DNA of 64,000 bases, taken from Ovis canadensis (lineage: Eukaryota > Chordata > Mammalia > Artiodactyla > Bovidae). The translations under genes were made by a program, and so were the position numbers. Location of the stretch: contig NC_091255.1 in the NCBI RefSeq assembly GCF_042477335.2, forward strand, positions 27,320,501-27,384,500, read 5' to 3'. This document shows, one piece after another, positions 20,565 to 30,923 of this stretch; position 1 is the first letter of the stretch; every line of letters starts with the position of its first letter. The notes under the pieces are model-generated. The model was not told the DNA's origin. It saw only the letters and a program-made list of their open reading frames with translations, and did no database searches.

Positions 20565-20944
20565 TTTAAGTCTTAGGGTTTCTGTTTGCTCAAATGAAAA
20601 GAAAGCAGAAGGAAGCACTGATTCAAAGAGGAACTGTCTGCTTCCGTCTGAAGTAACTGTCTCCTGACTCTGACTTTGGCAACTGTCTTGCCGAGACCCA
20701 GCCGAACTCTACACTCCTCTGGCCTTGCTTTTGGAGCCTGTATCAAAGCTCCAGAGGGAGGGTAGCAGCCCCTGCTCCCCTTTGATGCATGGAGGAAGCC
20801 GTGAGGACAAGTTGTGATCGATGGTGTGTGATGCCCACATACCCCACACACAGTGTGGGAGACAAACTGTTGTCATGTGATTTAAGATGTTTTTATAAAA
20901 TTAAAAAAAAAAAAAGACGCTTGACCCCTAGTAGGATGTGAACT
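20565..20944. other. No recognisable feature
   Basis: About 380 bases, ending in an A-rich run near 20902-20915. The 92-codon reverse frame is unrecognised. Confidence 0.5.
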
Positions 20945-21775
20945 ATCCAAAAAAGTCCAGAAAATAACAAGTGCTGGTGAGGATGTGGAGAAATTGGAAC
21001 CCTTGTGCACTCTTGGCGGCAATGTGAAATGGTGCAGATGTTGCAGAAAACGGTAGTGAGTTTCCTCAAAAAGTTACAAATAGAACTGCTGTATGATTCA
21101 GCAGTTCCACCCTGGGGTATATACCTTGGGGGTATATAGCTGAAAGAACTGAAGACAGGGTCTTGAAGAGGCGCCTCTATACCCATGTTCATAGCAGCAT
21201 TCTTTACAACAGGCAAAAGGTGTTCATCTATGGATAAATGGATATACAAACTGTGATAAAGACATACAATGGAATATTATTCAGCCTTGAGAAGACAGGA
21301 AATTCTTACACATGCTAAAACATGGGTGAAATTTGAGGACATGAAGCTAAGTGAAATTAGACAGGGCTTTCCCTGGCAGTCCGGTAGTTAAGGTATTGCA
21401 CCTCCATTGCAGAGTGCTTGGGTTTGATTCCTGAACAGAGAACTAGGATCTCACATTTCACAAGGCCAAAAAAAAAAAAAAAAAGTGAAATAGGCAAATC
21501 ACGAAGGGACAAATATTATATAGTTCCCTTTATATCAGATGCTTAAATTCATAGAGATCGAAAGTAGAGCGGTGGTAGCCAAGGGCTGGGATGAGGGAGG
21601 AATTTAATAAATAGAGAGTTTCAATTTTACAAGATGAAAGGGGTTATGGAGGTGGATGGTGGTGACGGTTGCTCAACATGTGAAAATATTCCTAAACTAC
21701 AAGCTAAAAAGTGGTTAAGATGATCAATTTTATGTTAGGTATATTTTTCTATGATAAAAAAATTTGGGAAAATAA
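20945..21775 (+). mobile_element. Older L1 3' end, split by CHR-2
   Basis: Forward L1: caagtgctggtgaggatgtg, ggcggcaatgtgaaatggtg, tacccatgttcatagcagca, ggaatattattcagccttga, then after the SINE, tagccaagggctgggatgag and gtgaaaatattcctaaact to an A-rich end near 21770. It is more diverged than the L1s at 20.0 and 47.9 kb. It contains the segment missing from the L1 at 14.5-15.3 kb. Confidence 0.85.
21358..21483 (+). mobile_element. CHR-2 SINE inside L1
   Basis: Forward CHR-2 (gggctttccctggcagtccg through tcacatttcacaaggcc and poly-A). agtgaaat at 21350-21357 recurs at 21484-21491 and similarity continues for a few bases, consistent with a TSD. Confidence 0.9.
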
Positions 21776-21850
21776 GCTTAGCATATGTTGTTGGGAAAAA
21801 ACCTCTTTGGGAAAGTAGTCATAGTAAATGACATACTTATACTAAAAGTA

Positions 21851-22460
21851 TGTGGCATGAAACCAAGCTGGACTCTGCAGGGCCTTCCCAAGGAGATAGA
21901 CCTCCCCAGACCCTATGTCCCCCAGCCTCTTGTCGGTAGGAAATATCTAGCCTCCTAGGCCTTCCCTGAGTTCTAAGGAGCAAATTTAATCAGAGAAGTG
22001 AGAAAATGAAGAAACAAAGGAAAATAGTCAAGCCAGACAAAATAATAATAGTTGAGCTATTAAAAACAAAGTCAAGGACCTTTGGTTCCTCTTCAAGGGT
22101 GATAGATAACATTCTGAGCCATGTCCTTAAGCTGTCTCACAGACACTGACCCCCCACTGCATGCTGGCCATGAGAATGTAGACCCCAGACCAGAAGACTG
22201 AACACAGAACATCACTCTGTTAACTCACCATCAACCAATCAGAGAACTACCCACTGGCTGATCACATACCCTGTGACTGGCTCCCTCACACTGTCTTGAA
22301 AATCCCTTCCCTGAAAGCCACTGGGGAAGGGATGTTGAGCATCACTCTCTTTCCCTGGAGCCGTGCCATAAGCATCGTACTTTCCTTCACCACAAGCCAG
22401 TGTCGGTAGACTGGCTTTGCTGTGCTTTGGGCAAGGAGACCCAAGTACAGTTCAGTAACA
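21851..22460 (+). mobile_element. Probable solitary LTR of an endogenous retrovirus
   Basis: A roughly 610-base block beginning TGTGG and ending AACA. It has a caaccaatcagagaa CCAAT-type element at about 22233-22247 and a CT-rich then G-rich 3' portion as in class I retroviral LTRs (ctctctttccctggagccgt, ggcaaggagacccaagtaca). No TSD is evident and no internal gag/pol/env is present. The boundaries and class are inference. Confidence 0.45.
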
Positions 22461-22489
22461 GGAGCACCATAAGGGCAATAACACTGTTG

Positions 22490-22610
22490 CTCACATTTGA
22501 TAGACAAGGAGAATGAGCCGTGGGGGAGGTTTAGGCAATTTGCCTAAATGTAGACAGCTACCAAATAGCAGGTTTCGAGCGTGCATGACTGCAAAGCTGG
22601 TGCTCTTAAA
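22490..22610 (-). mobile_element. MIR SINE fragment
   Basis: Reverse MIR: acatttgatagacaaggaga, ggcaatttgcctaaatgtag, caggtttcgagcgtgcatga, gctggtgctctta. Diverged. Confidence 0.6.
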
Positions 22611-22636
22611 CTCCTTCTGGGTCTCTCCTCTCTTAC

Positions 22637-22838
22637 CTTTGGCTGCACTGAGTCTTTGTTGCCAAGTGTGGGTTTTCTCTAGTGGGGGAAAGCAGGGGCT
22701 ACTTTCTAGTTGTGGTGCTTGGGCTTCTCACTGAGATGGATTTTCTTGTTTCCGAGTATGGGCTCTAGGGCACTCAAGCTATCAGCGTTCCCTACATTGC
22801 AAAGTGAATTCTTAACCACTGGACCACAAGGGAAGCCC
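22637..22838 (-). mobile_element. CHR-1-type SINE
   Basis: Reverse CHR-1: ttggctgcactgagtctttg, agggcactcaagctatcag, then the head complement cttaaccactggaccacaag ending gaagccc. An internal segment is missing compared with the 24.5 kb copy. Confidence 0.85.
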
Positions 22839-22889
22839 TGGGTTTCTTCTCTTACGAGGAATCCCCTGCTTTCCTCATTCTGTTTCAGC

Positions 22890-23215
22890 AGCACTGGCAG
22901 CCTCGGGGTTCCCCCGAAAGTCTTGCCTCAGAACCTCTGCAGGTGCTGCTCTCTCCTCCTAGAATGTGTCCTCAGATATCTACCTACAGGGCTCCTTCCG
23001 TCTCTGCCCACCTGTCACCTTGTTATGGAGGAGGCCTCCCAACATAGTATATCTCTTCTCCCCCTCCCTTTTGCCCTCTGTTTCTTGTTCCTCTTTATCC
23101 CTTACTGGTTTGACTGTTTTTTGCCTGTCTCTGTCACTGGGATGGAAGTCCATGAGGTCAGAGGCTTTCTTTTGCTCATGAACAGTATCTTTTGCATCAG
23201 TGACTGAGAGAATGA
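22890..23215 (+). mobile_element. L2 LINE 3' end
   Basis: Forward L2 3' region: tcttgcctcagaacctctgc, ctcctcctagaatgtgtcct, the gtctctgtcactgggatgga / agtccatgaggtcagaggct pair that matches the L2 agctccatgagggcagggac module, and a tgaatgggtgg end. The 154-codon antisense frame at 22980-23444 is a chance reading. Confidence 0.65.
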
Positions 23216-23542
23216 ATGGGTGGCTATGAGGATTAGTGTGGCTGGTGGGCGGAGGAGAGCAGTAGGGCTCTAGATGCCAAGATTTGTGGGAAAGGCAGCT
23301 CCAAGCCCACTGATTAAAATGTACAGCAGGGTTCAGTTCTAAAAGCAGTTCAACGGCCAAGAATGACACTCTCCTCCTTCCCTCTTCCCAATTCCACTCT
23401 TCATCAGAAGATTGACTCACTCTCCCCTCCCCCCAAGTAAACACTTCCCTTTGGGCCTTTTCTGCTCACTCTCTGGACCACAAAGTACTAAAAAGTTAGT
23501 CGAACTGGGGATGAAGTGAAGTTTCTGGGGTTGAGGAGGGGA
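23216..23542. other. No recognisable feature
   Basis: About 330 bases between L2 and BovB with no identified family or gene. Confidence 0.5.
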
Positions 23543-24432
23543 CCTGCTTATTTAATTTATATGCAGAGTACATCATGAGAAACACTGGACTGGAAGAAAC
23601 ACAAGCTGGAATCAAGATTACCAGGAGAAATATCAATAACCTCAGATATGCAGATGACACCACCCTTGTGGCAGAAACTGAAGAGGAACTAAAAAGCCTC
23701 TTGACGAAAGTGAAAGAGGAGAGTGAAAAAGTTGGCTTAAAGCTCAACATTCAGAAAACGAAGATCGTGGCATCCGGTCCCATCACTTCATGGGAAATAG
23801 ATGGGAAAACCGTGGAAACAGTGTCAGACTTTATTTTGGGGGGCTCCAAAATCACTGCAGATGGTGATTGCAGCCATGAAATTAAAAGATGCTTGCTCCT
23901 TGGAAGAAAAGTCATGACCAACCTAGATAGCATATTCAAAAGCAGAGATGTTACTTTGCCGACTAAGGTCTGTCTAGTCAAGGCTATGGTTTTTCCAGTA
24001 GTCATGTATGGATGTGAGAGTTGGACTGTGAAGAAAGCTGAGCGCTGAAGAATTGATGCTTTTGAACTGTGGTGTTGGAGAAGACTCTTGAGAGTCCCTT
24101 GGGCTGCAAGGAGATCCAACCAGTCCATTCTGAAGGAGATCAGCCCTGGGATTATTTTGGAAGAAATGATGCTGAAGCTGAAACTCCGGTACTTTGGCCA
24201 CCTCATGCGAAGAGTTGACTCATTGGAAAAGAGTCTGATGCTGGGAGGGATTGGGGGCAGGAGGAGAAGGGGACAACAGAGGATGAGATGGCTGGATGGC
24301 ATCACTGACTCGATGGACGTAAATCTGCGTGAACTCTGGGAGATGGTGATGGACAGGGAGGCCTGGTGTGCTGCGATTCATGGGGTCGCAAAGAGTCAGA
24401 CACGACTGAGTGACTGAACTGAACTGAACTGA
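23543..24432 (+). mobile_element. BovB LINE, 5'-truncated, RT end retained
   Basis: Forward BovB starting within the reverse-transcriptase frame (ctgcttatttaatttatatg) and running to the authentic 3' terminus of ACTGA repeats at about 24432. It has not lost the 3' end, unlike the 14.6 kb copy. No convincing TSD was found. Confidence 0.96.
23575..24417 (+). pseudogene. BovB reverse transcriptase C-terminal remnant
   Basis: A conceptual 157-codon frame opens at the ATG at 23575. It holds the catalytic YADD (residues 25-28, 23647-23658) and a GLKLNIQKTK block typical of non-LTR reverse transcriptases, and stops at TGA 24046-24048. In the related copy at 54343-54345 this codon is CAA; both are single changes from CGA, so the stop looks like decay of a CpG. 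The same frame family continues from 24088 to 24417 before the 3' UTR. The finger and palm motifs upstream and the endonuclease are missing, so it cannot be active. Confidence 0.9.
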
Positions 24433-24535
24433 AGATGGGAGAGGCAAAGTCTGCAAACACCACTTGTTTTATCCCTGAAATCCCACTGCACTCTCTTCCC
24501 TCTGGCTGGTTTATTCCAGCAAGAATAAACTTGCT

Positions 24536-24914
24536 GCACTCCCCTGGTGACGCATTGGATAGGAATCCACCTGCCAACGCAGGGGACACGGGTTTGATCC
24601 CTGGTCTGGGAAGATTCTGTATGCCGAGGAGCCACTAAGCCCCCCAGTCACAAGTACTGAGCCTGGGCTCTAGGTCCCATGAGCTGCAATTGCTGTCTGT
24701 GAGCTGCAACTATTGAAGCCCGAGCGCCCTGGAGCCTGCGCGCTGCCACTATTGTAGCCCATGGGCCCAAGAGCCCGTGCTCCACAAGAGAAGCCACTGA
24801 AATGAGAATCCCGAGCACCACCACAAAGAGTAGCCCTGTTCTCCAAAACTAGAAAAAGCCTGTGCAAAGCAACAAAGACCCAGCACAGCCAAAAATTTTA
24901 AAAATAAAATAGAT
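24536..24914 (+). mobile_element. CHR-1 SINE, full length
   Basis: Forward CHR-1, the longest in the window: head tcccctggtgacgcattgga, gggtttgatccctggtctgg, cagtcacaagtactgagcct, gaagccactgaaatgagaat, cacaaagagtagccctgttc, tail acccagcacagccaaaaatt with an A-rich end. Confidence 0.93.
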
Positions 24915-25933
24915 ACATTTTTTCAAAAAAGAATGTACTTCCTTTGCACTGGTCAACTAGAGCTGGCTTTGCAAGACTGGCTCAGACTGCCTTGCCTGCA
25001 CCCCACTTCTGCCCCTATCCTATTCCAGGTTAGTCCCCTCCTTGATGGCCTCCGTGTGGTCACAGCTTTTTGCTGACTTACTTTTCACTCCTTCATTGTT
25101 TTCTCTACTCCAAACAAAGAGCTTGCCTTTCTTTCTGGGGCCCCAGGGCCATCACAGCTTCCAGCAGATCGCAAGTTCTCAAAGATATGTTTACTGGAGA
25201 AGTAAAGGGAGAGATGGGAAGGTGACCGACCTCATATTTTGAGGAGTGGCATGAAGTCTTCTCTGGCTACCAACGCCAGTGCTAGCCCAGAGTCCCAGAG
25301 GTCACTGAGATTTATTTAGGATATTTATCTGACTCAAGACAAATGGTGCTTTGCCTGCAAAACTAGTGTTGCTGATAGCAGGAGGCCCTGTGTTTGTTCT
25401 AAAGTAGCGCAGAGGGTAAAGACACCAGCAGCTGCGTCCTCTACCTCCACCCTTCCCTCCCCTGCAATAGCTTACATTGAACCATTTCCCCAGGCTAGCT
25501 CCGCAGTGAGGGAGGTGAGGAATGAGAGTTTATAGAGAGAGGGGTATGGGGAAGCCCTGTGGGGGTGAGTCCCAAGAGAAGGCCTGCCAGAGACTGGGGA
25601 CTCATCTTTCTCCCAGTTCCTTCTGGTTTCCTGGGAAGGTGGGGCCCTGGCTGGGAATTGTTCAGGAATGGTCAAAATGCTGAGAAGGTGCAGCCTCAGC
25701 CACTTTCAGAAAGAACTTGGATAACTCTCTGTTGCTGTTTTCCAGGCTTTGTATTCATTCCACCTGCAGAACCGATCCACCTTCATTCCTGGTCCCATCA
25801 AACTGACAGGAGAGCAGTGACCCAGTGACCATCCCCTCAATAAGCAGCTTCCTCCCCAGATGGACTGCCATTCTGATGCCTGGTCCTGGAGGCTGGGTGA
25901 GGGGGCATGCGGGCGGACCCTGTGGGCAGCTTT
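24915..25933. other. About 1 kb without a recognised repeat
   Basis: Moderately GC-rich. 24950-25170 has weak L2-like wording (cctgcaccccacttctgc, caaacaaagagcttgccttt) that I would not assign. Frames of 66-89 codons carry no known domain. One of the better intervals to test for conserved non-coding sequence. Confidence 0.5.
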
Positions 25934-26800
25934 CAGTTCAGTTCAATCGCTAAGTCATGTCTGACTCTTTGCGACCCCAATGGACTGTAGCACACCAGAC
26001 TTCCTGTCCTTCACCATCCTCCAGAGTTCTCACAAACTCGTGTTCATTGAGTCAATGATGTCATCCAACCATCTCATCCTCTGTTGCCCTCTTCTCCTCA
26101 TGGCCTCAATCTTTCCTAGCATCAGGATCTTTTCCAATGAGTTGGCTCTTTGCATCAGGTGGCCAAAGTATTGGAGCTTCAGCTTCAGCATCAGTCCTTC
26201 CAATGAATATTCAGGGTTGATTTCCTTTAGGATTGGCTGGTTTGATCTCCTTGCTGTCCAAAGGACTCTCAAGAATCTTCTCCAGCACCACAGTTCGAAA
26301 ACATCAATTTTTTGGTGCTCAACCTTCTTTGTGGTCCAACTCTCACATCTGTACACGACTACTGGAAAAACCATAGATTTGGCTATATGGACCTTTGTCA
26401 GCAAAGTGATGTCTCTGCTTTTTAATATGTTGTTTAGGTATGTCATAGCTTTTCTTCCAAGGAGCAAGCATCTTTTAATTTCATGGCTGCAGTCACCATC
26501 TGCAATGATTTTGGAGCCCAAGAAAATAAAGTCTGTCACTGTTTCCGTTTTTTTCCCCATCTATTTACCACGAAGTGATGGGATTGGATGCTATGATATT
26601 TGTTTTTTTAATGTTAAGTTTTAAACCGGATTTTCACTCTTCTCTTTCACCCTCATCAAGAGGTTCTGTAGCTCCTCTTTGCTTTTTACCTTTAAGGTGG
26701 TATCATCTGCATATCTGAGGTTGTTGATATTTCTCCTGGCAATCTTGATTCCAGCTTGTGATTCATCCAGCCCATCATTTGCATGATGTTCTCTGCATTA
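25934..26800 (-). mobile_element. BovB LINE, 5'-truncated, antisense
   Basis: Antisense BovB with its 3' terminus at the left (cagttcagttcaatcgctaa) and truncated within the RT frame at the right (gatgttctctgcat). The length is close to that of the 23.5 kb copy. The antisense + strand holds an unrelated 214-codon open frame (25980-26624). Confidence 0.95.
26030..26800 (-). pseudogene. BovB reverse transcriptase C-terminal remnant
   Basis: Read on the - strand. The YADD codons are intact in complement at 26702-26713 but not in the same open frame as the longest remaining segment, which is 176 codons at 26560 down to 26030. That segment covers the region after the catalytic motif, including the RSNQPILKEI-type block and the C-terminal tract. 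Non-functional. Confidence 0.88.
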
Positions 26801-27040
26801 GAAATTAGAAACACAGCTTTAAGCAGCAACTTTTTTTGAGAATCCCTGGTCAAGACTGAAGCCAACTTTCCCAAACCTGCCAGGCATCTCTGGAAGGTTC
26901 TGATTAGGTAGATCTGGGGATGCCCTAAAATCTACTTAGAAGCCCCCAGATGATCTCCTAGCAAATGAAAATTAAGCTCCTTAGCACCTTCCTACCTGTT
27001 GGGCTTAATTTCCTGAGGTTGACCCTATGCTTCCTGTGGT

Positions 27041-27302
27041 TGCTGCTAAGTCACTTCAATCATGTCTGACTCTGTGTGACCCCATAGACAGCAGCCCACC
27101 AGGCTCCCCCATCCCTGGGATTCTCCGGGCAAGAACACTGGAGTGGGTTGCCATTTCCTTCTCCAATGCAGGAAAGTGAAAAGTGAAAGTGAAGTCGCTC
27201 AGTCGTGTCCGACTCTTAGTGACCCCGTGGACTGCAGCCTACCAGGCCTCTCCGTCCATGGGATTTTCCAGGCAAGAGTACTGGAGTGGGTTGCCGTTGC
27301 CT
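27041..27302 (-). mobile_element. Bov-A2 SINE, dimeric
   Basis: Reverse Bov-A2 with both units: tgctgctaagtcacttcaat at the left, the tgaaaagtgaaagtgaagtc linker at 27178-27195, and the second unit ending near gagtgggttgccgttgcct. The tail is very short (two CTG units). Confidence 0.94.
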
Positions 27303-27339
27303 CATATGCCCTTCCTCATTCTTCGTGTCTGTCTGGGGA

Positions 27340-27475
27340 GCTCTCCATCCTTCAAGTCACCTGAGGCTGATCTCCCATTCTGGGAAGCCGTTTTCATCAC
27401 CACCATCGCCCTTGAAGAGTTAGGTGTGTCCTCTTCTGTCTCCATGGCCCTGTGTGTGTTTCCTACTTGGAGCCT
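27340..27475 (+). mobile_element. L2 LINE fragment
   Basis: tccatccttcaagtcacctg, tgggaagccgttttcatcac and gttaggtgtgtcctcttctg follow the L2 3' order. Diverged. Confidence 0.45.
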
Positions 27476-27606
27476 ATGGTAGATGCTCTATAAGTTGGAC
27501 CCAAAGCCTTTCCAACCTTCTCTTTTCTTGGTTTACTCTTCCACTGAAAGCAGGCTGTCTCACTTCCTTTGTACCTGGAAACTATGAGACAGTTCTGGCC
27601 AATGTT

Positions 27607-28120
27607 TGGGTTTTTTTTTTTTTAAGTTTTTATTGGAGTAGTTTCTTTACAATGTTGTGTTAATTTCTGCCATGCGGCAAAGTGAATCAGCTACACCTAT
27701 ACTTATATCCCCTCTTTTTTGGATTTCCTTCTCATTTAGGTCACCACAGAACATTGAGTACACTTCCCCATGCTATATAGTAGATTCTCAGGAGTTGCCT
27801 ACTTCATACATAGTATCAATAGTGTATATACATCAATCCCAATCTCCAAATTCATCCCACCCCTCCTTCCCCGCCTTGGTATCCATATGTTTCTTCATTC
27901 TCTATGTCTGTATTCCTATTTCTGCTTTGCAAATAAGTTCAATTGTATCATTTTTCTAGATTCCATATATAAGTGATATTATATGCTATTTGTTTTTCTC
28001 TTTCTGTATGACAGTCTCTAGATCCATCTGTGCATGCTTAGCCACTTCAGTCGTGCCCAACTCTTTGTGACCCCAACCACGTCTCTGCAAATCAGTTTTG
28101 TTCCTTTTTTTGGCTGAGTA
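27607..28120 (-). mobile_element. L1 3' end, antisense, with TSD
   Basis: Antisense L1 3' UTR: poly-T, agtttttattggagtagttt, gccatgcggcaaagtgaatc, tgctatatagtagattctca, tcatttttctagattccata. Flanked by tctggccaatgtt (27594-27606) and tctggccagggtt (28121-28133), 13 bases with two mismatches. A 46-base Bov-tA piece interrupts it near the right end. Confidence 0.9.
28031..28076 (-). mobile_element. Short Bov-tA fragment inside L1
   Basis: tgtgcatgcttagccacttc through ctttgtgacccca is the 3' part of a Bov-tA in reverse, only about 46 bases. Removing it restores the normal L1 reading gatccatc-cacgtctctgcaaat. Confidence 0.8.
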
Positions 28121-28362
28121 TCTGGCCAGGGTTGAATAAGTACAAGGCCACTGAGGATTTCTGGAAAACCTCAGCTTTCACGATCCCAGAGCTGCGGCTG
28201 CAAGGGCTGGACTTGTCATCTCAGCACTTGGAGGGAAAGGCCTAGGGAGTGGGAGCCTTCTACCCTCATGTGCTGCGGTTGCAAGGCCACCAGCAAAATC
28301 CTACTTCCAGACTGCTTATGGGGGTAGGACATAGTCAGCTCTCATTTATGAATAAACTGAAA

Positions 28363-28543
28363 GATTGAAGGCAGGAGAAGAAAGGGATGACAGAGGACGA
28401 GATGGTTGGATGGCATCACTGACTCAATGGACATGAGTTTAAGCAAACTCTGGGAGACGGTGAAGGACAGGGAAGCCTGGCGTGCTGCAGTCCATGGGGT
28501 CACAAAGAGTTGGACACGACTGAGCGACTGAACAACAACAAAA
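28363..28543 (+). mobile_element. BovB LINE 3' end, short
   Basis: Forward BovB 3' UTR only: gattgaaggcaggagaagaa, gatggttggatggcatcact, acatgagtttaagcaaactc, and a terminus ending in gactgaacaacaacaaaacc, the CAACAA-tail variant. Confidence 0.93.
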
Positions 28544-28721
28544 CCTTTAATTGTTAATAAATTAATAGCTGGCTTTTCTTTTCTTCTAAGTAGAATTGTT
28601 ATCAAGGCTGGTGCCCCAGAATTCTATCCCTGTGAGCAAATGAAAACCAACTGCTGTTATCTAAGTTTCAAGAGGAAGTTGCAAAGAGAAAAAGATAAGA
28701 ACCAGTTATAACCATCTAGGC

Positions 28722-28902
28722 CAGAGGTCCCCGACCTTTTTAGCACCAGAGACTGATTTCATGGAAGACAATTTTTCCACAGACAGGGGTTGGGGGGGAA
28801 TGGTTTTGGTTCTGGCTGCCAGTCACCTCCTGCTCTGTGGCCCAGTTTCCAACAGGCCATGGGCAAGTACCAGTCCATGGCCTGGGGGCTTGGGAACCCC
28901 TG
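28722..28902 (+). mobile_element. MER1-type hAT DNA element with TSD
   Basis: A 181-base non-autonomous hAT-Charlie element: left terminus cagaggtccccgaccttttt, right terminus cttgggaacccctg (near-complementary), interior tggaagacaatttttccaca and tcacctcctgctctgtggcc as in MER1. The 8-base target duplication typical of hAT elements is visible: atctaggc at 28714-28721 and atctaggt at 28903-28910. Confidence 0.88.
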
Positions 28903-28966
28903 ATCTAGGTCCAAGATGGTGGAAGATTTGGCTTCCAGTAGACCTTGAGCCTCATTACAAGCTTCT

Positions 28967-29377
28967 TGTAACTAGCTAAACGACACACCTGCCAGTTGCC
29001 ATGACAACAACTAGAAAAGCCCAAACAAAGATGGGAAAGAAAGGAGTGCTGCATCAGTTCTGGGTCTGAACCACCCGTTATTCTGGGTAAGTTGTGAATA
29101 ATCCTCTCACGCTTTCCAATATGCTCCCTTTTATCTCTACCCTCTTATGTAATGGGTATCTCTGCCCAAGTGGGGTAGTGAAGTTTTGATTTGCAAACCA
29201 GGCTCCCTCTTCTCCATTCTTTGGCCATTGAATAAAGTCTGTGTTGTTTCAGTCTCAGCACGGGTTTTGTTATTGGCTGTGAGAATCCAACTGGAAGGAG
29301 AACCTCCTTGGCGGAGACAAGGGGTCTTGGTCCAAGCTACAACCCCGAGGAGAGTCCAGTTAGCCATTCTGGTAACA
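28967..29377 (+). mobile_element. Probable solitary LTR of an endogenous retrovirus
   Basis: A block beginning TGTAAC and ending TAACA with an LTR-like layout: ccagttgccatgacaacaac near the left, a CT-rich stretch, AATAAA at 29231-29236 followed 10-15 bases later by a GT-rich stretch, then a U5-like end. No internal viral genes and no clear TSD. The exact ends are inference. Confidence 0.45.
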
Positions 29378-29504
29378 GAATGAGTTCCCTATGAGATATA
29401 GAGTGAAGGTGCCTGCTTTCCCTGGGACAGCCCCAGTTCATACCTGATTTCAAGGTGAGATTTTAAACTTTCACCCCTTTCACTCTCGAAAGTGTTCTGC
29501 TTTC

Positions 29505-29756
29505 TTTTTTTAAATTATTTGTTTATTTTTGACTGTGCTTGGTCATTGTTGCTATGCATGAGCTTTCTCTAGCTGTGGCAGCCAGGGGCTACTCTCTCTT
29601 TGCAGAGCACAGGTTTTAGGGCATACGGGCTCAGCAGCTGCAGCTCACAGGCTCAGCTGCTCCATGACATGTGGGGTCTTCCTGGACCAGGGATCAAACT
29701 CGTGTCCTGTGCACTGGCAGGTGGACTCTCAGCCACTGGGCCACCAGAGAAATCCA
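29505..29756 (-). mobile_element. CHR-1-type SINE
   Basis: Reverse CHR-1: tttgtttatttttgactgtg, gctttctctagctgtggcag, caggctcagctgctccatga, gtggggtcttcctggaccag, ending accagagaaatcca. Confidence 0.9.
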
Positions 29757-29880
29757 AAAGAGTTCTGGTTTGAACTGTAAGTTACCCTCTGCATTTTTCT
29801 TTTTGCTTTAGATGTATTTTATCTCAACTTTTATTAAACTTAATGCAAAGTAAGTATTCATTAACCTACCCTGCGTCCCT

Positions 29881-30050
29881 GGGTTCCGCTGGTGGCTCAG
29901 CTGGTCTGGGTTCAGTCCCCGGGTTGGGAAGATCCCCTGGAGAAGGGAAAGGCAATCCTCTCCGGTATTCTGGCCTGGAGAATTCCATGGACTGTATAGT
30001 CGATGGGGTCGCAAAGAGTCGGGCATGACTGAGCAGCTTTCACTTTCACT
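29881..30050 (+). mobile_element. Bov-tA SINE, internally deleted
   Basis: Forward Bov-tA with a shortened head: ggttccgctggtggctcagc runs straight into tggtctgggttcagtccccg, skipping the usual aagaatctgcctgcaatgca. The BovB-derived part follows to a cactttcact end, a tail resembling Bov-A2. Confidence 0.88.
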
Positions 30051-30693
30051 GCACTTTTCACCCTGCAGCCCTCAAATGAAAATAAGGGCCATAGTCATGG
30101 TGTTGCAGCTAAAGCTGGGAAAATGATAGTCAACTTATAGCTCATGAAAGGTTGGCCATCACTGATGAGACCAGTTTAGCCCTGAGAAAAGAGGTAAAAT
30201 CCTTAATATATACATAAAAATATCTTATCTTAAACTTGAAGATATACAAATGTTTTCTCCTCTGCTCTCACTTTAATATCAGGGTTTGACAGTAGAACTT
30301 CCTGTTTTAAATTATCACATTAATCTCACATCCTCTTGCATGTTTCTAGACTGACCTCACAGGGGGCAGAGACCTCTGCTTGTCAGGTTTCATATTGCCA
30401 CAGGCTCAGTGCTCAGAGGTCCTTTATAGAAAAAAACTGAACTCTTCTGACAAATTTCTTAGGAATTCTGAGCTTCTACGATTACCTAGGTGTCTTCTAT
30501 GTATTTTAAGGCATTCAAGATCAAAACGAGATTTTTAAGTTAAACTTGTCTGTAGAAGCCCAAGTGCTCCTCAAAAATACCTGGGTTTGTAACTGAACTG
30601 AATTCCTACATTTCCCCGTCACTAAAAACCTGATTCCATGAAATCCCTAATGAACACGACTGCAAATATCATCTGGGATAGTAGCACTGGCCT
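30051..30693. other. No recognisable feature
   Basis: About 640 bases, AT-rich, without an identified family or coding frame. Confidence 0.5.
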
Positions 30694-30887
30694 TTGTTTT
30701 TTTTTGGCAGTGCTGGGTCCTTGCAGTGCGGAAGTTCTTCACTGCTATGCACAGGCTTCTCTAGTTGTGACATGTAGCCTTACTTGCCCTGTGGCGTGTG
30801 GGACCTTAGTTCCCTGACCAGAGATTGAACCTGTGTCCCTTGCATTGGAAGGTAGATTCTTAACCACTAGAACACCAGGGAAGTCCC
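30694..30887 (-). mobile_element. CHR-2-type SINE with TSD
   Basis: Reverse CHR with a T-rich tail at left and head complement cttaaccactagaacaccag ending gaagtccc. agcactggcct at 30683-30693 and agcactgacct at 30888-30898 give an 11-base TSD with one mismatch. Confidence 0.9.
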
Positions 30888-30923
30888 AGCACTGACCTGA
30901 CTCTTGGACAAAAAGTAGTAAAG

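Noticed and set aside
22980-23444. 154-codon - strand frame
   Set aside because: Mostly the antisense of an L2 3' end; no independent coding evidence.
25980-26624. 214-codon open frame, longest in the window
   Set aside because: It is the antisense strand of a BovB element; equivalent frames occur in other BovB copies. Kept only as an observation about BovB, not as a gene.
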